The notes below the pieces were generated by a model, which was given only the letters and a program-made list of their open reading frames with translations, had not been told where the DNA came from and made no database searches. From Rickettsia endosymbiont of Ceutorhynchus obstrictus (GTDB lineage: Bacteria; Pseudomonadota; Alphaproteobacteria; Rickettsiales; Rickettsiaceae), in the NCBI RefSeq assembly GCF_964026565.1, contig NZ_OZ032162.1, forward strand, positions 372,001 through 436,000: DNA of 64,000 nucleotides, read 5' to 3'. Below, piece after piece: positions 58,213-64,000 of the stretch (the stretch's first letter is position 1; each line of letters starts with the position of its first letter). The position numbers and the translations under genes were made by a program.

Positions 58213-58252
58213 AACTATGTATAAGTTTTTAAGCTAAAACTTATACATAGTT
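58213..58252. repeat. Perfect hairpin repeat, copy 2
   Basis: AACTATGTATAAGTTTT and its complement surround the same loop as at 39961-39999 and are also followed by GGGGTTAA. One base pair differs between the copies in both arms. Confidence 0.75.
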
Positions 58253-58413
58253 GGGGTTAACTTAATAATCTTTGCTATATCTCACAATTCCCTTAAAAAA
58301 AAGTTTTATTATTAACACTATCTTTAAACTAATATTTAAGGATAAAGGTAAAAAACTTGCTTAATAAATAATGTTATCTTAATCTTTTATTAATTTATAG
58401 AATTATAAAGGTT

Positions 58414-59823
58414 ATGAATCAGGTCTCTATCTTACTCTTTATATTACTATCGGTATCATTATTTAGTTGTCAATTAGCACCTAATTATAAAAAGCCGGCG
58501 ATAGAATTACCCGATAGCTTTGATAAATCTTATATTGAAAAGAAAGAAGTTATAGTCCAACAAAGTCAGTGGTGGGCTAAATTCAATGATCCTGATCTAG
58601 AGGCTTTAATTACCGAATCGCTAAACGCCAATTCCGATATACTTATCGCCATGACGAATGTCGCGCAAGCTCAAGCACAATTAAATCTTAATAATGCTCA
58701 AAGATTTCCGCAAATTAATTTGCAAGGTTCGGCTAATAGGACAAAAAACAGTAAGCAAGTCAATTCTAAAAATAATAATATCAATCACAATATAGTTAAT
58801 AATTTTAGCTTAGCTAGTGTATTAAACTATGAAATTGATTTATGGGGTGCAGCGGCAAATGCCGATAAAGCTGCGCAGGCTTTATTAGTTTCAGCCGAAG
58901 AGAATAAGCAGGCAGTACGGCAAAGCGTCGCTACCAACACGGCGATAGCCTATTTTAATTTGCTTGCTTTGCATAAACAAATATATCTAACGAGTCACTT
59001 AATTACTATACAAAAGAAAATATACGAACTAAATAACAAGCTTTTCTTAGCAGGAACTAGCAACGAAATAGATTTAAGTCAGGCACAATCGTTACTAACG
59101 GTTACCGAATCTGAATTACCGATTTTGCAGCAGCAATTACAGGAGCAAAAACACGCTCTGGAAATTCTATTAGGGAGAACTCCTAAAGATATAGTTAACG
59201 GTAGCTTTAATCATAATCAAACTATTGATAAATTAGTTGCTCCGATGGTTCCGGAAATACTACCGTCAAAGCTGTTAGAGCAGCGTCCCGATATACGAGC
59301 GGCTGAGCAGAATTTAATTGCGGCGAATAGCAATATCGGTGTAGTGCGGGCGACCTATTTTCCGAATTTATCATTAACGGGATTATTGGGGTTAGGGAGT
59401 AATAAAGCTGCTAAACTTTTTAACGATTCGGCGCATAGTTGGCAAATCGGGGGCAGTTCCGCTATGCCGATAATTGATTTCGGTCGAACTAAAGCAAATG
59501 TTCAAATTGCTAAGATAACGCAAGAACAATATGTAATCCAATATCGGAATATTGTCGCTGTTGCTTTTCGGGAAGTTATGGACGCTCTTTCGGCGCAGAA
59601 AACTTCGGAAGATAATTTTAATATTTGGCAAAGAAACGAGAAAGCCTTAGAGACTTCCGCAAGGCTGATAAAACAACGTCAACGCCGGGGTATTGCCAAT
59701 TACTTAGATGTATTAAATGCCGAGCAAAGCGTGCTGCAAGCACAAATTAGCGGGGTAACTATTAAGCTTAATCGCTTAAATGCGGCAGTGAATCTTTTTC
59801 ATGCGTTAGGAGGTGAGTGGTGA
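58414..59823 (+). CDS. Outer-membrane efflux lipoprotein, OprM/NodT type
   Basis: A lipoprotein signal peptide ('ILLFILLSVSLFSC', lipobox Cys19) is followed by 'QLAPNYKKPAIELPDSF', the usual start of RND outer-membrane factors. Two OEP repeats follow, with 'WWAKFNDPDLEALI', 'YEIDLWGAAANADKAAQA', 'LLEQRPDIRAAEQNLIAANS' and 'IANYLDVLNAEQSVLQAQ'. It forms a trimeric outer-membrane channel of 469 residues per subunit. The adaptor and pump genes follow on the same strand, making a complete tripartite efflux system. Confidence 0.92.
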   Translation: MNQVSILLFILLSVSLFSCQLAPNYKKPAIELPDSFDKSYIEKKEVIVQQSQWWAKFNDPDLEALITESLNANSDILIAMTNVAQAQAQLNLNNAQRFPQINLQGSANRTKNSKQVNSKNNNINHNIVNNFSLASVLNYEIDLWGAAANADKAAQALLVSAEENKQAVRQSVATNTAIAYFNLLALHKQIYLTSHLITIQKKIYELNNKLFLAGTSNEIDLSQAQSLLTVTESELPILQQQLQEQKHALEILLGRTPKDIVNGSFNHNQTIDKLVAPMVPEILPSKLLEQRPDIRAAEQNLIAANSNIGVVRATYFPNLSLTGLLGLGSNKAAKLFNDSAHSWQIGGSSAMPIIDFGRTKANVQIAKITQEQYVIQYRNIVAVAFREVMDALSAQKTSEDNFNIWQRNEKALETSARLIKQRQRRGIANYLDVLNAEQSVLQAQISGVTIKLNRLNAAVNLFHALGGEW

Positions 59824-60072
59824 TGGAGAAAAGCCGTGAGAGGTCGATCGTCATTGCGAGGAGGGCGTAGTCTAGAGCGGCAATCCAGGAAAAAATTAGT
59901 ACAAAAATTTACTGTATTATGGTTATTACAAGTATGGTGTCATCTAGTTGCTTTGCAAAAATATTGAGCCATGCAACAAAGCCCGAAGGCGGGAATGACA
60001 TACGGCACTTTTTTAGAGCCGTGCAACAAGGCTTTTGGTCGCTCGCAATGACGATTTTTATAGGGTATAATT
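59824..60072. repeat. RPE cluster between the channel and adaptor genes
   Basis: It has the same 'GTCATTGCGAGGAGGGCGTA' and 'GAGCCATGCAACAAAGCCCG' motifs as other spacers and splits the efflux operon. Confidence 0.7.
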
Positions 60073-61188
60073 ATGATCAAACTAATAAAACAAAGTTTAT
60101 TGCTAATCTTATTAGCTTTGCTAATACTGACCGTAATTATCTGGTTTATTCGTGATCATATCACCGGTAAAAAAATCATTTCGGCAGGGGCGCCGGTTGA
60201 TATTGTGCTAGTCACAAAGAAAGATATGTTACATATGATAGAGCTAGCGGGTCTTACTGAAAGCTATAAAAGCGTAGAAGTAAAACCTTTAGTTACGGGG
60301 CAAATAATCAAAGTAAATTTTAAAGACGGGGAATTAGCACAAGCCGGAAAAATTTTATTTGAAATTGATCCGAGGAGTTTTCAATATAATTTAGAGGAAG
60401 CGGAAGCAAATTTATTGCGAGATCAAGCTCAATTTGAAAATGCCCAAAAAGAAGAGTTGCGTTATCGTAATTTATTTGCTGAAAACGCCGTATCTGAAGA
60501 GCAATATATGCAGATGCTAACCAATATGAATGTCTTTAAAGCTGCTACCGATGCCGATGAAGCCTTAATTGAGGATGCTAAATTACAAATTGAATATAGC
60601 AAAATAACTGCCCCTATTAGCGGGCGACTCGGTGAAATTCTGCTTGATGAGGGCAATTTAGTGCAAGCAAATATAACAAATTTGGTAGTAATTAATACAA
60701 TTTCCCCGATCTATATAAGTTTTTCAGTACCGGCACAATATTTAAGCTTGCTGCAAAAATCCAAAGTGCCTATTACGCTTAAAACCGCACTAGGCGAAGA
60801 AATTACCGACGGCGAGATTGTATTTATCGACAATACTATCGATATTTTGAGCGGTACTATCAAGCTAAAAGCCCTATTTCCCAATAGTGAAGAGCTGCTA
60901 TGGCCGGGTCAGTTTGTGCGGATATTGTTAAATATTAATAATAAAACCGATGCTTTAATAGTTCCGAATAAAGCCGTGCAAATAAACGACCAAGGGTCAT
61001 ATGTGTTTGTTGTCGGGGAGGATAATAAAGCTAATATCCGAGATGTAACAATAGATTTTGCCGACGATAATTATACGGTTATTTCGTCCGGACTAGCAGA
61101 AGGGGAACGGATAGTTATCAATGGGCAGTTACGTTTATTTGATGGTACGCAGGTGAATGCTAAAGTTATTCAGGAAGAAGAGGAGTAA
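60073..61188 (+). CDS. RND efflux periplasmic adaptor (MFP/HlyD type)
   Basis: One N-terminal membrane helix ('SLLLILLALLILTVIIWFI') is followed by a lipoyl-like half ('VEVKPLVTGQIIKVNFKDGE'), an alpha-helical hairpin (about residues 105-165), 'ITAPISGRLGEILLDEGNLV' and a beta-barrel ending 'LAEGERIVINGQLRLFDGTQ'. This is the domain order of AcrA/MdtA-like adaptors, which connect pump and channel. The length is 371 residues. Confidence 0.92.
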   Translation: MIKLIKQSLLLILLALLILTVIIWFIRDHITGKKIISAGAPVDIVLVTKKDMLHMIELAGLTESYKSVEVKPLVTGQIIKVNFKDGELAQAGKILFEIDPRSFQYNLEEAEANLLRDQAQFENAQKEELRYRNLFAENAVSEEQYMQMLTNMNVFKAATDADEALIEDAKLQIEYSKITAPISGRLGEILLDEGNLVQANITNLVVINTISPIYISFSVPAQYLSLLQKSKVPITLKTALGEEITDGEIVFIDNTIDILSGTIKLKALFPNSEELLWPGQFVRILLNINNKTDALIVPNKAVQINDQGSYVFVVGEDNKANIRDVTIDFADDNYTVISSGLAEGERIVINGQLRLFDGTQVNAKVIQEEEE

Positions 61189-61497
61189 TGCCTGAAGATG
61201 CCATTCTCCGAGATGTTGGGCATTGTTGCATGGGTCAAATTTTCGATGTCATTCCCGTGAAAACGGGAATCCAGAAAAATACTTTTAAGTCATCCTGAAT
61301 TTATTTCAGGATCTACTAAAGATGCTGAAACAAGTTCAGCATGACAAAGAAAAGCCTAGATTCCCGCTTTTAGCTAGAATGACACACGGCACTTTTTTAG
61401 AGCCATGCAACAACGCCTGCAGTTGCTCGCAATGACGATACCCATGCACCGTTACTAAGAACGACATCGTTTTTTAAAAAATTATTTGGTTATTGCT
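61189..61497. repeat. RPE cluster between adaptor and pump genes
   Basis: 'GTCATTCCCGTGAAAACGGG' and 'TCATCCTGAATTTATTTCAG' with complements occur as in other spacers; there is no gene. Confidence 0.7.
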
Positions 61498-64000
61498 GTG
61501 AACATATCCGAGTTCTTTATCAAGCGTCCGGTATTTACTACTTTATTCATGTTCACAATTTTATTATTTGGCGTGTTTAGTTATAGGCTGCTGCCTATTA
61601 GCGTGCTACCGGATATTGATTTTCCGACGATTCAGGTTTCGGTAAGCTTGCCCGGTGCCGATCCGTCTACTATGGCTTCTTCTGTTGCGTTGCCTTTGGA
61701 AAAACAATTTTCCAATATTGCTAATATTGAGTCAATGAACTCAATTAACACCTCCGGCAATACGCAAATCACCTTACAATTTTCCTTAGATAGAAATATA
61801 GATGCTGCCGCGCAGGACGTGCAGGCGGCTATTTCATCGGCAGCAAAGCAATTACCTACCGATTTGCCTAACCCTCCTTCTTATCGCAAGGTAAATCCGG
61901 CTGATGCTCCCATATTTTACCTATCTTTAACTTCCGATACTATGCCGTTATACCAAGTTGATTATTATGCGGAAACAATCATTGCTCAACGATTTTCAAT
62001 GTTGGCAGGTGTGGCGCAGGTACAAGTATACGGCTCGCAGCAATATGCAATAAGGGTACAGCTTGATCCGAGTAAACTAGCCGCTAATATGATAGGGATC
62101 GAGGAAGTAGCGAATGCGATTATGCAAGGTAATGTTAACCAGCCGACCGGAGCTTTATACGGGAAAGATATTTATTCGACGATTTTAGTCCCTGGGCAAT
62201 TACAAAATGCTCAAGAATATAATGATTTGATATTAATGTATCGTAATGGCAATCCTTTATTTCTTAACAATATCGGCGTGGCAATAGATAGTGTTGCTAA
62301 CAATAAAATAGCAGCTTGGTATAATGATAAACCCGGAATAATTTTGGCTATTCAGAAACAGCCTAACACTAATACTTTGGAGATTATCGATTCAATCAAA
62401 GAAATATTACCTTCATTACGTCAGCAGATTCCTGCCGGAGTTGATATAAATATTTTATTTGATCGATCAGACTCTATTAAAGAATCGGTACATGATGTAC
62501 AATTTACGCTACTCCTAGCTCTTTTGCTGGTGATAATCGTTATATTCATTTTCCTCCATAATTTTTCTTCGACTATTATACCGGCCCTGACATTGCCTTT
62601 GTCGATAATAGGCAGCTTTTCGGTTATGTATATTCTAAATTTTAGTATAGATACCCTATCTCTTATGGCTATGACGTTAGCAGTCGGGTTTGTTGTCGAT
62701 GATGCTATAGTAGTGCTAGAAAACATAACAAGGCATATAGAAAACGGGCAAAGTAAATTACAAGCGACGATAGACGGCACCAAAGAAATTGTTTTTACCG
62801 TAATATCCATGACTTTATCGCTAATAGCAGTTTTTATACCTTTATTATTAATGGGGGGAATTTTAGGCAGGTTATTAAATGAATTTGCGGTAACTATAAC
62901 CTCGGCTATATTATTTTCAGGAATTATTTCTATCACAATTACCCCCGTATTATGTAATATGTTTTTAAAAGAAGGTAGGAATAACGAATCATCCGAGAAA
63001 ACTGAAAGAATAAGTGAAAAAGCCTTTGAATATATCAAAGAGAAATATCAAAAAAGTCTGGTAACGGTTATAGATTACGGCAGAGCTACGATGCTGGCGT
63101 TTATTATCATGATTTTAGCAACTATTTATCTTTTTACTATCGTCTCTAAAGGCTTCTTACCGGATGAAGATTCAGGACAAGTATTAATTTCCACGGAAAC
63201 CGCGCAAAGTATTTCTTTTGACGCGATGGTAAATCTACAAAAACAGGTTGCGGATATAGTGCTGCAAAATCCTTATATTGAGGCGCTTGCTTCTTCGGTC
63301 GGTGCATCGGGGAGAAATTCTTCGATGAATCAAGGAACGGTGTTTATAAGCCTCAAGCCGAGAGATCAAAGACCCGGCTCTAATAAGGTAATTAATGAAC
63401 TTCGGGCAAAGCTCAATAATCTAACGGGCATAAAAGTTTATATACAAAATGTTCCGACGCTAAGTATTGGTGGGCAGTCAACAAAAAGTCAGTATCAATA
63501 TACGATGCAAGGCATCGATCAAGATGAGTTATTTAATTTTGTGCCGAAGCTCCAAACAAAACTTAGCAAAATAACGGGTTTTCTTGACGTGACCTCGGAT
63601 TTACAAATCGCGCAACCGCAAACTAAACTAGAAGTCGACAGGTATAAAGCGGCGCAGCTTGGAGTATCGTTGGAACAGATACAAACAACTTTATATAGTG
63701 CTTACGGCGCGCAACAAATTTCTACCCTCTATACTCCGACCGCTCAATATTTTGTGATTATAGAACTCGCGCCGGAATATCAGACGGATCCATCCATGCT
63801 ATCTTTACTTTATGTTAAATCATCTAACGATGTCCTAGTGCCTTTAGCTTCTGTTGCCAAAATAATTAATACCGTCGGACCGCTTAGTATTTCTCATTTC
63901 GGGCAGTTACCTTCCGTTACGGTTTCTTTTAACCTCAAGCCGGGTTTTTCTTTAAGTTATGCGGTGCCGCAAGTGGAGGCGGTTATAAAGGAGTTGCAAA
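61498..64000 (+). CDS. RND-family multidrug efflux permease, cut by window edge
   Basis: The frame opens with GTG and 'MNISEFFIKRPVFTTLFMFT', the canonical N-terminus of HAE1-type RND pumps, then 'LPDIDFPTIQVSVSLPGADP', 'VASSVALPLEKQ'-like text (here 'MASSVALPLEKQFSNIANIE') and the motif 'MTLAVGFVVDDAIVVLENI' with the proton-relay Asp pair in helix 4. The reading frame stays open to base 64000, giving 834 of about 1,020 residues. It is the inner-membrane pump of the system encoded by the two preceding genes. Substrate range is not predictable. Confidence 0.92.
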   Translation, partial: MNISEFFIKRPVFTTLFMFTILLFGVFSYRLLPISVLPDIDFPTIQVSVSLPGADPSTMASSVALPLEKQFSNIANIESMNSINTSGNTQITLQFSLDRNIDAAAQDVQAAISSAAKQLPTDLPNPPSYRKVNPADAPIFYLSLTSDTMPLYQVDYYAETIIAQRFSMLAGVAQVQVYGSQQYAIRVQLDPSKLAANMIGIEEVANAIMQGNVNQPTGALYGKDIYSTILVPGQLQNAQEYNDLILMYRNGNPLFLNNIGVAIDSVANNKIAAWYNDKPGIILAIQKQPNTNTLEIIDSIKEILPSLRQQIPAGVDINILFDRSDSIKESVHDVQFTLLLALLLVIIVIFIFLHNFSSTIIPALTLPLSIIGSFSVMYILNFSIDTLSLMAMTLAVGFVVDDAIVVLENITRHIENGQSKLQATIDGTKEIVFTVISMTLSLIAVFIPLLLMGGILGRLLNEFAVTITSAILFSGIISITITPVLCNMFLKEGRNNESSEKTERISEKAFEYIKEKYQKSLVTVIDYGRATMLAFIIMILATIYLFTIVSKGFLPDEDSGQVLISTETAQSISFDAMVNLQKQVADIVLQNPYIEALASSVGASGRNSSMNQGTVFISLKPRDQRPGSNKVINELRAKLNNLTGIKVYIQNVPTLSIGGQSTKSQYQYTMQGIDQDELFNFVPKLQTKLSKITGFLDVTSDLQIAQPQTKLEVDRYKAAQLGVSLEQIQTTLYSAYGAQQISTLYTPTAQYFVIIELAPEYQTDPSMLSLLYVKSSNDVLVPLASVAKIINTVGPLSISHFGQLPSVTVSFNLKPGFSLSYAVPQVEAVIKELQ

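Overview
The window is AT-rich DNA that I read as the chromosome of a Rickettsia, from sequence alone. The evidence is a 23S-5S rRNA unit with no 16S gene beside it, dispersed Rickettsia palindromic elements (RPEs) including copies inside 23S rRNA and inside tsaD, and core genes with a rickettsial appearance (hscB-hscA-fdx, rnhB, lpxD-fabZ-lpxA, tsaD, dgt, argS). The amount of mobile DNA fits a tick- or insect-associated Rickettsia rich in accessory genes more than a streamlined pathogen. I cannot name the species.

Positions 1 to about 34,940 are an accessory island. From the left it holds a coiled-coil protein and an SRPBCC protein, a decayed TniB-like ATPase, and a two-gene module whose larger protein carries a deaminase-like HxE...CxxC signature and long coiled-coil repeats and is broken by a frameshift at an A8 run (3064-6648). 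A second, separate deaminase-like protein follows (7001-8398). Next are small orphan genes, a filamentous-haemagglutinin remnant, a BRO-N protein, a truncated group II intron, and a pair formed by a SecA-like DEAD-domain protein (frameshifted) and a 1,996-residue protein combining a CE-clan (Ulp1-like) cysteine protease, a nucleotidyltransferase-like domain and about 15 TPRs (15030-23192). The island continues with a Fic remnant, a broken resolvase carrying the 3' end of another group II intron, and a complete Tn3-family transposon with matching terminal inverted repeats (24634-28813). The transposon abuts the 5' end of a plasmid-type parA/ribbon-helix-helix pair. A RiPP locus follows (29853-32024): a 79-residue precursor with four aromatic-x-x-Lys/Asn motifs, a radical SAM/SPASM maturase and a 2OG-Fe(II)-oxygenase-like protein whose 3' end is cut by an IS. 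Two nested copies of one IS66-type element, the inner one with a clear 8-bp target duplication, close the island.

Positions 34,941 to 64,000 are mostly housekeeping genes separated by RPE-rich spacers: Fe-S cluster chaperones and ferredoxin, RNase HII, tRNA-Phe, lipid A and fatty-acid genes, TsaD, an A-type Fe-S carrier, dGTPase, arginyl-tRNA synthetase, a SPOR protein, 23S and 5S rRNA, and a tripartite RND efflux system running off the right edge. Small accessory insertions here are a HigB/RelE-HTH toxin-antitoxin pair, a type II restriction-modification pair directly behind the 5S gene, and several MITE-like inverted-repeat elements.

The least ordinary parts are the cyclophane-type RiPP locus, the two deaminase-like proteins, the SecA-like plus protease-NTase-TPR pair, and two related palindromes (8449-8530 and 29678-29743) that share a core and may be plasmid partition or resolution sites.
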